Shown: in pieces, positions 25,913-36,172 of the stretch
Numbering within the stretch: position 1 is the first letter of the stretch
Layout: the number at the start of each line of letters is the position of its first letter
Assembly (NCBI GenBank): GCA_945643635.1
Contig: CALZFC010000249.1
Span: forward strand, 1,792,001-1,856,000
Source of the DNA: Allodiplogaster sudhausi
Lineage: Eukaryota > Nematoda > Chromadorea > Rhabditida > Diplogasteridae
Direction of reading: 5' to 3'
Length of the DNA stretch: 64,000 nucleotides
Notes under the pieces: generated by a model
What the model saw: the letters and a program-made list of their open reading frames with translations, nothing else
What the model was told of the DNA's origin: nothing
Database searches by the model: none
Position numbers and translations under genes: made by a program

Positions 25913-27617
25913 TTAAATGCTGGCCGGCAGGGACCCGGGGCGGCTAGACCTGTCATTCGGTCCAAGTCCAAAGGATGCAATTCGAGCATTGATGGTGTCA
26001 ATGCTGACGCCACTTCGCACGAGTGCCCTAACGAAGACTCCGATGAGTCTCCGAGCTTCTCCTTCAAAGACCTGAACACAATTCTCTCAAACTTTAAATT
26101 TTCTTTAGTTGATTAGTTCATGTGAAGTTACGCAAAAGATTAGCTAACATCGTGGGCATAATCCACATAGAAGTCCTCAGACGTGTGGTAGCCGGCAATT
26201 TCATTCAATGGTGATATCCCCGCGGCACCATCCCGCCCAGGCGCTGAATTCGAAAACCTGGAATTTGTACAGCGCTGTTATTTGTGCTTCTACGCTTATT
26301 TCTTGCCAACCATTGCATGTCTCTCAGTTGACAATCCATCTCACTGAACACTGAGGAGAAATCGGCTGCCCTTGTCAGGCAAAGGCGACAAGGCTGCCCC
26401 GAGGAGAATGAAGCCTAAGTGAAATATGACTAGGTTGACCAAAACTTGGAATGCAAAACAATGCACGAACTTGAAACTGTTTCAACTCATTCTCCGCCAG
26501 GTTATCGCCAGCTAGTGTGAGGAGGAAGGGGAAGAACGTTTTCTCCACTCCGTGCCACACGATCGAGATACCACTCTCCCAGAGTTGGTTGATTTCACTC
26601 TGTAACCCAAGAACTGTAACTAGAATGTTTGGTGCATATTCATCCAATATACTAACTTTGAATTGGAGCAAAATCGGCTTGAATTGAAAAGCCTTATGGT
26701 CATGAGCGTATGCCGTTGCGAAGTATTATCTAGTAGAATAATATAAGGATAATTCGTTTTTGCCGTTTGAAACGTTAATGTAAACAAAAGAACTACTCTC
26801 ACTTGAAGGCCTGCGAAGAGAAGTACGCGGCCGGCAGGCCGGCAAAAGTGAAGTAGGCGCACACCAGAGCCTGCACGGATGAGGCCTGTCTGAGGTTGCA
26901 TCCGGGCGCTACGTCATCCATGTACAGCACAAGGGGGAGGAGCTGCTTGTTTGGATGGTAGTCGGCAACCGCCTTGTACCGACTACCATCCAACGGCGAC
27001 TTGAATGTACCCCGCTCCGTCGAAGGGGCCAACTGAAGGACACGCTGGAGTTCTGCCGATTCCAGAGCTGAGTGGAGGGAGTCCCGCAGGTCCGTCGTGT
27101 AGAACAGACACTCCTTCTCGACTCGGCCTTGAGTTCCATCCTCTCTCCGGATCGCCTTCACATAGCTTCCCATCCTTCGTTCAGTGTTGACGACGTATGC
27201 CCTCTCTTCTTTCAGTGCAACTTTCCTACGGTACGCGTTACGCACTGAGCCGAGCTTGTCCTCAATCTGCTTGAAGTCGTCGTCGGACAGTTGTCGACAC
27301 TTCGTGACAACTGCGAGAAGCATGTCGACGACTTGATCTACGTCTCGCTCTCGCATGGAAGGGGAAGCCGCCAACGAAAGGACTTCTGCCATCAGAAAGG
27401 ACCCGAAGTCGTCATCCAAATGATCCTCTTCGTCACTCTCCTCATGTCCATCTTCCATATCTTCAGCACCGTCTCCTCCGTCCTCGTCATCATCCCCAAC
27501 TCCTCATTCTCCGTCGAATTCGTCCACGTCAACCTCCATATTCTCTCCCGGGATGGCATCTTGCAGATCCGCAACGTCATCGTTCTCACTAGAATCTAGA
27601 ACGACTGTATTTATCAT
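25913..27617 (-). pseudogene. Uncharacterised transposon-associated protein gene, 5' and central part, with disabling changes
   Basis: Minus-strand exons: 27,617-26,803; 26,651-26,471; 26,414-26,149; 26,071-25,913. Motifs in order: an acidic N-terminus (EDGHEESDEEDHLDDDFG), LLPLVLYMDDVAPG, YFTFAGLPAAYFSS, a GI.I strand, LTLAGDNLAENELKQF, CRLCLTR, SPLNEIAGYHTSEDF, VDYAHD, VFEGEARRLIG. From memory this order (LYxDD, GDNL, CRxC, PLN..xxH, D..HD..EG) marks a widespread uncharacterised animal family often found near DNA transposons. Breaks: TGA at 27,506-27,504 inside the acidic N-terminus, with acidic coding on both sides in one frame; a one-base frame change near 26,262 between the CRLC and PLN motifs; TAA at 25,915-25,913 at the end of the last exon. 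A start at an internal ATG (27,458) would avoid the first. A pseudogene is the simplest reading, though the last stop might be a splice artefact. Confidence 0.6.
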
Positions 27618-28344
27618 TCACCTTTTAAGCAGATTTTTCAAATGTCGTCACATTAATTTATGTTGATATCGATTAATTATATCACACCTTCTGTGTGAAG
27701 AAGCCTATAATGACGCAGGTAGCTGCTGTGGCGAGTAAAGACTGTCGAAGCTGAGCATTCATAACAACGAAAGCCAAGATATATTGGGTGATTCAAGCAT
27801 GGATGTTTATATTGACTAGTATGTAGTGTTTTTTTCATGATTCCATAGTATGGTGAGAATAAGCGTTAAGCAATGCTAAACACGAACGAATTCAATCTGG
27901 GGGAGGGCTGAAGAAACACTCCAAGTCGGGCGGTCCGAAGCCAAAAAAGGTAAATGATTTCGGTGTGTTACAGCGCAATAGTACTACAGTAAATGGAGTG
28001 ACCACAAGGAACTATAGTAATGGCAATCCTGAGGGGGGGGGCGGTTGAACACGGCGCATGCACCGGATTTCAAGAAACGATCGTATTGCTGTGAGTTGAA
28101 AGGGAATGGAATGTATGACCATACCATTGTTAGAGCTCCCATTGGCGACCCCTTTCTGACAAATTCATAGAAAAAAAAACAATAAAACGTTCAGCAAACA
28201 ATATCCATCTTCGGTTCAGTTTGCATTAAACTGTATCATAAATGAAAAAAAAAGAATTTCAATTTTCGAAGTTAAGGAGAATGTTCTTCTATGTTAAATA
28301 AAACCAGAACTGACTGTATCTGATAAAGAGATGAGTGTCTCGTT
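27618..28344. other. AT-rich spacer
   Basis: No exon supported. A G-run (GGGGGGGGCGG near 28,032-28,042) is the only compositional oddity. Confidence 0.4.
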
Positions 28345-28580
28345 GGAAAGCTTGTCCACACGGCCGAGACGAGTTCGGTTAGAAGGCTGGAGCTGATTGG
28401 GTCGCAGAAGATCTTGGAGCGGCAGAAGGTATAAGCAGAAGGCAGCCGTGCTGAAATTTGGTTGAAATCAGAAGTCTTCCATATTTAAATGAATGATAAA
28501 GACTAACGACTGACTTAATCTATTTCATAAACTATCAGTTTATTGCAACATATCACACATTAAATTAAATACACTAAATC
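28345..28580. repeat. Duplicated block, copy a
   Basis: Similar to 29,384-29,640 on the same strand. Shared segments include GAGTTCGGTTAGAAGG.., GTCGYAGAAGATCTTGGAG, AAATTTGGTTGAAATCAGAA, and CTGCAACATATCACACATTAAAT-like ends, with identity varying along the block. On the minus strand the shared core could encode SKIFCDP..LLTELVSAVWT in this copy. The frame is not kept in the other copy, so coding is uncertain. Confidence 0.55.
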
Positions 28581-29383
28581 AGCCAAGTTAATAATAATTA
28601 TGAACAGTCCCGTTTCATCAACTGATCAACTGACTCAATGGACAAATTTTTTTAAGCTTTGAAAAGGAAGCTACCTCGAATTAACATTTGTTGTTGTCTT
28701 CTGAGAAGAACAAATGAAGGAGAGACAGCCGTGCGCTAACAGCGAGGTTACTCCTACAAAGTTTAAGTAAAAGATTATTATATAACGACGACTTCCAAAG
28801 AATGAAGATTACGGTATCAAAAGATTATGGTAAGCAGAAATCTTACTTTGTATGCCAGAACGTGCTAGGAAACGGGAGTACTACGGTAAAATATTAATAG
28901 CGATACTGGGATACTGTACCCTCATGTGAACAACCACTTACTGTAGACAATCGCGTGCTTGATGAAGGCGCAGGATGCCGTCGTGCGTGTGGATTGGCGT
29001 GAAGATTCCTGAAGAATAGAGGAAATAAAGTTTTATTCCATAAAAATATCATTGGTAGCTAAAAATAATTCACATGTTTACTTTCAATAAAAATTTAGCA
29101 ACTTAATAACAGTGTTTTTCTTCTTTAACTGAAAATGTTTAAGGAAAAAAGTTATATTGCTAAATGTACCACTCCAACCCATGCAATAAAAGACATTGTC
29201 GTGACAAAATTGAAAAAAAAATTTTTTTTGCCACGACAATTGATGTGGGAAGGGCCGGAAATTTGGTTGAAATCAGAAAAGTCTTGAACGTTTCAAACAC
29301 ATTTAAATGAATATTAAAGTAATGAGTCTACAAAAGAACAAAATTTAATCCAGAAATAATGTTTTAAACCTTGTGGAAGTTAT
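28581..29383. other. Spacer between duplicated blocks
   Basis: AT-rich. A short minus-strand open segment bounded by TTCTTCAG and a GTAAGTGG-like donor (29,010-28,943) could encode GIFTPIHTHDGILRLHQ, but no neighbour in phase was found. A perfect hairpin (GTCGTGACAAAATTG with CAATTT.. and CACGACAATTG) spans about 29,198-29,241. Confidence 0.3.
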
Positions 29384-29640
29384 CGCCGAATGTCCACACA
29401 GCCGAGAGCAGTTCGGTTAGAAGGCAAGAGGCTGGCCGGGTCGTAGAAGATCTTGGAGAGGCAGAGAAGAACGAGGGCAGGGCACAGGACGATAGGCGCC
29501 CTTCAGGCAGCGGTACTGTAATTAGGTTGAAATTAGAAATGTTTCAAGCACCTTTAAATGAATGCCAAGTTAAGGATTAGCAACTGGCTTAATTTATTTA
29601 TATAATTTCACTTTACTGCAACATATCACACATTAAATAT
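29384..29640. repeat. Duplicated block, copy b
   Basis: Second copy of the block at 28,345-28,580, about 1.04 kb downstream. The order of shared segments is preserved. The minus-strand frame is interrupted relative to copy a, so any ancestral exon is not maintained here. Confidence 0.55.
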
Positions 29641-30218
29641 TTTGACTGATACAATTCATATTTAAATTTAAAAAAAAATTAAGTAAATACACTTATAAAA
29701 AGTCCTTAGCCATCAAATTAAATGGAAAATTAGTCTCCCATGAAATTAGATCAGTTTCAATTCAGCGAAACAAATCATCCAGTAACAGTCACATTATATT
29801 CAGGTTAAAAATTCCCTTATATAACTTTCAGGAGCATATGTTACCCCAAGATGATCCTTGCACTGTAATTTTCATTTTACGAGAAAAAGCTAAATTATTT
29901 AGCGCTTGACTATGACCTGAAACACGTGCGTTTTTCCCTGAATTTATGTGAACAACTAACGAACAATTGCGAAAATTAGGGAATAACAGCTGTCGAAGGC
30001 TCACAAAACAGGGTGGGGAAGGGAGTTTTATTTCAGCAAAGAACATTAAGTTGCAATTCCAGATAAAAACCGATATTGTGCGAGATAAATCAATTGATAA
30101 TAATTCAGCCCACAAATATAAATCACTGTTTTCTATTTCCTGGCATGGTATTCTCCAAATGTTCATGGGAAGATCACAAGGTTTTTTCAACTGCATTCTT
30201 CAATAATCTTGACCCTAC
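29641..30218. other. Spacer, no gene seen
   Basis: AT-rich. The expected last exon of an eS7 gene (C-terminal ~50 residues) should lie here on the minus strand, but I cannot find it. Confidence 0.4.
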
Positions 30219-30903
30219 CTTGATGATACTCTCGCTGTCCAGCTTGACTCGGGTGCGCTTGCCAACAATCTCAGCGGGGTACACGATGTCGTTGAGGTGA
30301 GAGTGCGAGCGGGATAGCTTCGTCTTCTGCGGGACGCGCTTGTTGCCACGTTGTCGCTTCGGCTGTGTCGCTGGAGAATGGTATTTACTAATTCGTTGAA
30401 TAAGATTAAAGGACAGAAATTATTCATTTTATCAGTTCCAAAGAATATTCTTTTTAACCGTATGCAGAAACCAGTTAAAGCCTCTTGAAGTTTGGCTATG
30501 ACTGAATTCTTATTCAAGGTCAGTGTGATTGAAGATGGCACCAGGAAACACTTACGAACCCTGGTAATGAAGATGATGTGCTTGCCGCCCAGCTACTTCT
30601 CAAGCTCGCGCACGATTAGGCATGGAACTTCTGGAACTGCTTCAGCTAAGGCACCGTAAAGAAGATGATGCTCTTCTTGTTACTGATCTCGACCGTCTAA
30701 ACACACCAACTTGAATTAATCGTTTTATCAAATGAAGATATCCCCATGACTAAATTTAAAAAAAATTCACCTAAACAAATAGCAAAGAATAAGCTAGAGA
30801 AAAAAAGAGCTAAATGATTCACCAAACGATAAAATTAGTATTTATGTACCTTGACTACGGCGGGTAGAGCTAGCACTACAGCTCCACGGGCAGCTCAGGA
30901 ACT
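30219..30903 (-). pseudogene. Ribosomal protein eS7 (RPS7) pseudogene, intron-containing and truncated
   Basis: Three minus-strand exon-like segments: about 30,903-30,850, 30,696-30,556 and 30,370-30,219, with intact GT/AG borders for the latter two. The last exon is fully open and carries the eS7 signature: a basic QPKRQRGNKRVPQK stretch, then RSHSHLNDIVYPAEIVGKR and TRVKLDSESIIK. The middle exon shows NKKSIIFF, LKQFQKFH and IVRELEK in the expected order. It contains a TAG before LKQFQ, a frame change after QKFH, and a TAG after LRELEK-equivalent residues. The C-terminal exon is missing. Retained introns argue for a duplicated rather than a retro-processed pseudogene. eS7 is a small-subunit ribosomal protein and a functional copy should exist elsewhere. 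Confidence 0.8.
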
Positions 30904-31370
30904 TTAACAAAGAAATTAGCAACGTTCTAAGTAGAAATCAAAAGCGAATCAAACGAAAACAGAAAACAAAAAAAACAGTTAAGAAAAACATTCCGCTTGC
31001 ACCGCATTTATAGTGCGATGCTTGGCGAGAATCAGCAATCACCCGAGCGAATTCACGGACGAGGCAGCGTAACTTTTCTTTTATGCAGATAAGTTAAGCT
31101 CCACGTATCTTGCTTTTCTTCATGGAGTGGAGCGGATTCTCTCGATCATAACTTTTTTTTGTGTTGGCTCGTCGTAAGTATAACCCCACGTATCTTTTAG
31201 GGGTCCACTGAAAAAGTTATGCTTTGTTTCTTAGGAGGAGACGACGACGTGGGGGGCGAACACTTGACAAGTGTTTCTCCACGTAACTTACCCACGATAC
31301 ATTGCTAGAATAACTTATTTTGAGCGTAACTTTTTTTTCTGTGTTTACTGTAACTTATGTGTGCACTTTC
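30904..31370. other. Spacer upstream of copy 3
   Basis: Contains three short similar segments (CTCCACGTATCTTGCTTTTC, CCCACGTATCTTTTAGGGG, CTCCACGTAACTTACCCACG). No counterpart of copy 4's first six exons is visible, so copy 3 seems to start at exon AA. Confidence 0.45.
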
Positions 31371-32984
31371 AGTGCGTCGTTGCTGCGCGGCTGAGTCAGC
31401 CGAACTCCTTCGTGTTTGTCTCCTCGGATGGCTCCGTGGCGGCTTGCGACCTAGATTTAGACGTGGAAATTCTGTTTTTACTGTCCCCACTTTGTTTTTT
31501 TTGTTGCTTTCTTTTAAGTTCTCCTCTCCATTCCACTTTCATTTAGCACGCAAATGAACGGGTCATTCACTCCTGTGAACCGACCGCTCTCGCTTTGTCT
31601 AATGATTACACGATGCTACTGAGTGGCGACGTCTCCGGTGTTTGTGACAGTTTTTTTTCCATAGATTCCTGATCCGTAGTTCTTTTTCGATACATTTTAC
31701 ATTCTGTAATTATTCTTTCCAAAGATTTAAATTCCGTAATTTTCTTGCCTTAGATTTCAAGTCCGTAAATTTTTCTCTTTAACTTCAGTACTGTTAACTG
31801 TTTACGATAGTTCATATTTATAAAAGAGTCTGAGTCATTTCGTTTCTAGAAAGTTGTGCTCTCGTCTCTTCTGGACGACCTTAACATTGTGCCCCTGCGA
31901 CACTTAATGAATGGTGGACGGGGGCCAATCTCGATGATTCAACTACTTCAAGGTAACACCATGGTACACTCCTTTCACTTTTTAATAATATCTTAAATTG
32001 ATTTTAAAGCCTTCCGTTCCTTCTTTATTCCTTTATAGTAGATTAATCTAAAGAAGAACCCTTTTTGAAAGACTTTTTAGAAGACACGACAGATATTCTT
32101 TTAAGGAATGTTAAAATAATATAAACATTTGATATTTCATATCACAAGGCAATCGGTACGCGACTCGGATATCTCACAATGTTCAAATGCGGAGAAGAGA
32201 AGTCGCTGACTGAGTTGGCCCTCCTTTCTTGCTGGCAGCCTCCAAAGCACACCAAGTCCCAGAGTATATTTTACATTATCCTATTCATTTCTCTCATTCT
32301 TGTTCTAACATCTTTCTGTCAACTACCTTGCTGCTTAATAGAAGATTAAATAATGCTAGTTACCAAACAAATTATGTGCTTAATGAAATTTGATCATATT
32401 TCAGTCTCCACTGTTCGTGCAGTGTTCTACAACGGCGAATGTGAGCAGACGAAGAACTACGCAATCGTCGTTTTTACAAATGAAAAGTCAGCCGAATTAT
32501 TCGTTGTTACTTTCTGTATTATTTGTTTTTTTATTTTATTTTCATGCGAATAAGACGGACATGTCATTTCAGTTTAATATGAGACAATCATTTGCTACCT
32601 ACATATGTATTGAAACCATCGTTCTATTACTTTTATAAAGTAAGACACAAATAAATTGATGTAATAATAAAAGTAATTTATAATGCACATCAGGAACCAT
32701 AGGAATATATTTATTGTATCTAAGTGAGCTGATTCGCTACGTGACCACCGCCGGTTCATGCAAGAGCATCCGACTTAAAAAGGATGCTGTGCTCGAAAAG
32801 GTACATACATATATCTTTTTTTTTCTCTCTTTCCTTTTCGAACCAAGGCTTACCAATATATTAATATAATTGAATCCAAAGAAGAACAATACTAATTAAA
32901 AGAGTACAAAGTGCATTCTGCATGAAACTTTCTGATGAAAAAAAAACAACTTAGAAATGTCATCAAACACACGATGTGACAAGA

Positions 32985-33698
32985 ATGATGTGACAAATGA
33001 TGTCACAATTTCATGTTACAAAATTGTACCGATTTCGCCCCGGTACAATTGTGTTCCACCCCATGTCACAATTAGCGGCAGGACAAAAATTGTGACATCT
33101 CAGCACCGTTAGCCGCGCCCGTTTTATCTCTCCCACTTCACTCATACCTGGTATTATTGATTCATCCTTTCAAGATGCAACCATCTTGGAACTCAAAATT
33201 GATATCTACATTTAAAAAAATCCTATGCATGCTTAAGCTGTCGCTGCCAGAGAAAAAAGTTTGGACCGGCCCGGTCCGTCGGGCCCAAGGACTTTTCCAG
33301 CCCGGCCCGATCCATTTCCGGGCCCTAAAATTTTGGGCCCGGCCCGCCCGTGGGCCCGTTTGAGTCCGATTTTCGAAAATTCTTTGAAAAAAATCCGATG
33401 AGTTACAACGTGTTTTGAAATTCAGAATTTTTCATGCTCGTGTTCCGAACTCCTGATGTTACCCCTCCCCCCCCCCCCCCCCCCACTCTGCTTGGTGACC
33501 ACGGTTGGGCGAGAGAAGCAGGAGCGGGCATTTTCATCTCAGTGGAACAATGCCACATTTGGTTCTCGCTCCCTTTGCCACAAAAAATTGTGACATAGGA
33601 TATCACAATTTTTCGATGTGCACTCCCATGTCACAATGTTGGTCACAATTTTGGATGGAACAAAATTTTACGCCACAATTTTTCATGTGTTGCTTAAG
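32985..33698. mobile_element. Insertion in copy 3 intron C-D with TGTCACAATT-type repeats and a GGGCCC-rich core
   Basis: Several TGTCACAATT/AATTGTGACA motifs in both orientations cluster at both ends (32,985-33,095 and 33,575-33,690). Between them lies a GC-rich stretch of GGGCCC/CGGCCC units (33,264-33,357) and a C homopolymer of about 18 bases (33,467-33,484). The equivalent intron in copies 1, 2 and 4 is only 150-280 bases. I interpret it as a non-autonomous element, type unknown. Exact ends could not be set. Confidence 0.5.
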
Positions 33699-34867
33699 CT
33701 GGAATCGACTTCCGACATTACGTGGCACGTCGAGAATATATATTCGAGTAATGTGGTCTTCAACTGCGGCACTTCCATCTATCTGCTATCGCAGCCATTG
33801 AAGAGTACGCTTTTTACTTGTTGAATTTTTTTAAAGAACTGCCATGCTCTTCTCATACATACATGATACTAAAGTTTGTAGTCACAGTCTTTCACAATCC
33901 TTCCTCTTAGCCTGTCACTCTTTCGATGTCAGTTTAATTTGTTTAAATAAGAGAGCGAGAGACTATGATATTTTGCTTTATTATGTATTTTTGGGTAACG
34001 TACAGTAAAGATGGGCAACTTGTTTTTGCAAATGTGACCGCAACGTGAGCACATCACACATCTCATTGATCGCGCCATTTTAGCACTGGCGGTGTGGATC
34101 GCTTTTACCAATGCATAAATTGCCGTGTGGTCTCTTCAATATGATAAATAAGTTGCATATAATTAAACATAAGCTGTTACTTAAACTGAAATTTATCACT
34201 AAAATTAGAAAACTACCACAAACGAAGAAAGTTATATTCTGTACTAGTTGCAGTTCGTGGTTACTTCCTGCGTCCGCCACTCGTCCGATTCGAATGCCCT
34301 TCTCCTTGCGCTCGCATCTTTGCGATTCCATATGGGCTTGTAGCAGAATTCCAGTGCGGCGAACTTGTACGCAAAGTGGTCATCCTCCTCCTAAAGGCTT
34401 TAACTGTATCACTATGGTGGTCTCTCTAAAATCACACATGTTCTGTCGGTCTTAAAAAAGGCGCGAATTCAAACGCGAGTTTTTAGCTCGTTTAAGGTCG
34501 AATTCCATTTCAACGTTATGGGCTGGCTCGCCGTTCGCCTAGGCCGACCACCTGTGTCACTTTTCGAGCTCACTGCTGCGAGCACGGTTATTTATGCTAA
34601 TTCTTTTCTAATTTGTTCATAATACGCCATTTCCTTATTGTAATGTTGCTTTTTAAATGTATACCAGTAATGGTCTTGAAAAGTAATATCTTTACATCTT
34701 CCTCTCATAATCTCAGTCGCACGACTACTTGATCTTTGGCGGAGCCAGCGACGGCCGCGTTGTTGTGTGGCGCGAGCTGCCGAAGAAGCCAGAAGCTGAC
34801 ATGATGGGTAAGAAGCCTATCAGGCGATGCCAAGTAAAAAAAACGTTAAAATTGTGTTTGAACACTA

Positions 34868-36172
34868 ACACATAAGTAGATATGACGCGATTTGCGAGAG
34901 AATCGTAAGGAAGCCGAAGTGCCGGGACCCGGCAAAATTAAATTTCGCTCAAAAGCTCTTCATAGGTACTTCTTAACACGCTGAGACGATTGGAATGGGT
35001 CCGGGAGTCTAATATCGCCATTTTGGCGAGCTATGCGAGGTTTTAAATTCGAGAGCAAGATGAAACATGCAGAGATGGTCGTACATTCGCGTTCGCTGTT
35101 TCGCACACAATAAAGCAATATCCGTGAAAATTTGGTAATAAATATACAAGATATTGCATTATAAAGCAACTAAAGTAGAATTTGAAAATATTCACTTTTA
35201 CGGTCTCAGCGACCTCTAGACTTTGGAGAGGCGTCATTCTCTTATATGGAAAATAATCATGGGTTTTTATCTTACGTTGTAGAGCGAAAAATTGTCTTTC
35301 CAATGAGCTATAGTATGCAAGATGTCGATGAGGTCTTTTATGTTTCCCAGTCATAAAACTGTTGAAATACGCGGTTTCAGAGTTTCTTTGACATATTCAC
35401 CGGGCAAGGTAAGAAGTAAGGCATTATCAATCGGTATCCGACTACCTTAGCGTGGTGGGAACGAGTTGGAATCGCAATCCGAGGGACCTGGGTTCGATGC
35501 CTCTGGCGATCAAAACGTTTTGCCCGACAATTAACAAATTTTTTTGAATTAAAAATTTTATTTAAACAATTACATAAAAACCTACATAAATTCCTTAGAC
35601 TACTTTCATGCGGTATATCGCTTGTGTAACGCTTTCGGCGTGGGTAGCGCCCAAACAAAGAGCATGCCGACGCACAGGCACTGGACCGTGCGTATTTCAA
35701 CAGTTTTATGACTGGGAAACATAAAAGACCTCGTCGTAATCTGGCGTGCTATAGCTCATTAGAAAGATAACTTTTTTCTCTACAACTTAAGTTAGAAAAC
35801 CCATGATTATTTTCCATATAAGAGAATGACGCCTCTCCAAAGTGTAGAGGCAGCTGAGACCGCAAAAGTGAATATTTTCAAATTCTACTTTAGCAGCTTC
35901 ATAAATCACTATCTTGTCCACTTATGATAAAATTTTCATTGATATTGTTTTATTGTGCGCGAATCAGCGAGCGCGAATCGGCAAGTCTCACCAAGCACTC
36001 GTATTTTGAACCGTGCACAACTCGCCAAAATGACGTTTTCAGACTCCCGGACCAATTCCAATCGCTTCGCCGTGTTAAAAAGTACCTACATATAAAGAAC
36101 TTTTGAGCGAAATCTATTTTTGCCGGGTCCAAGGCCATTTTGATACTCTCGCAAATCGCGTCATACATATGT
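34868..36172. mobile_element. 1.3-kb foldback element in copy 3 intron G-H
   Basis: The left arm (about 34,868-35,378) and right arm (about 35,690-36,172) are reverse complements. Examples: ATGACGCGATTTGCGAGAG at 34,880 faces CTCTCGCAAATCGCGTCAT near 36,145; CGAGGTCTTTTATGTTTCCC at 35,329 faces GGGAAACATAAAAGACCTCG at 35,715. The 310-base loop contains a tRNA-like segment. No transposase frame is present. The intron in copies 1 and 2 is 200-390 bases, confirming insertion. Confidence 0.75.
35436..35512 (+). other. tRNA-derived-like segment with Pol III A and B boxes inside the foldback loop
   Basis: An A-box-like TTAGCGTGGTGGGA (35,447-35,460) is followed 43 bases later by a B-box-like GGTTCGATGCC (35,491-35,501), the spacing found in tRNA genes. 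No complete cloverleaf with paired acceptor arms could be folded by eye, so this is more likely a SINE head or tRNA relic than a working tRNA gene. Confidence 0.45.
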
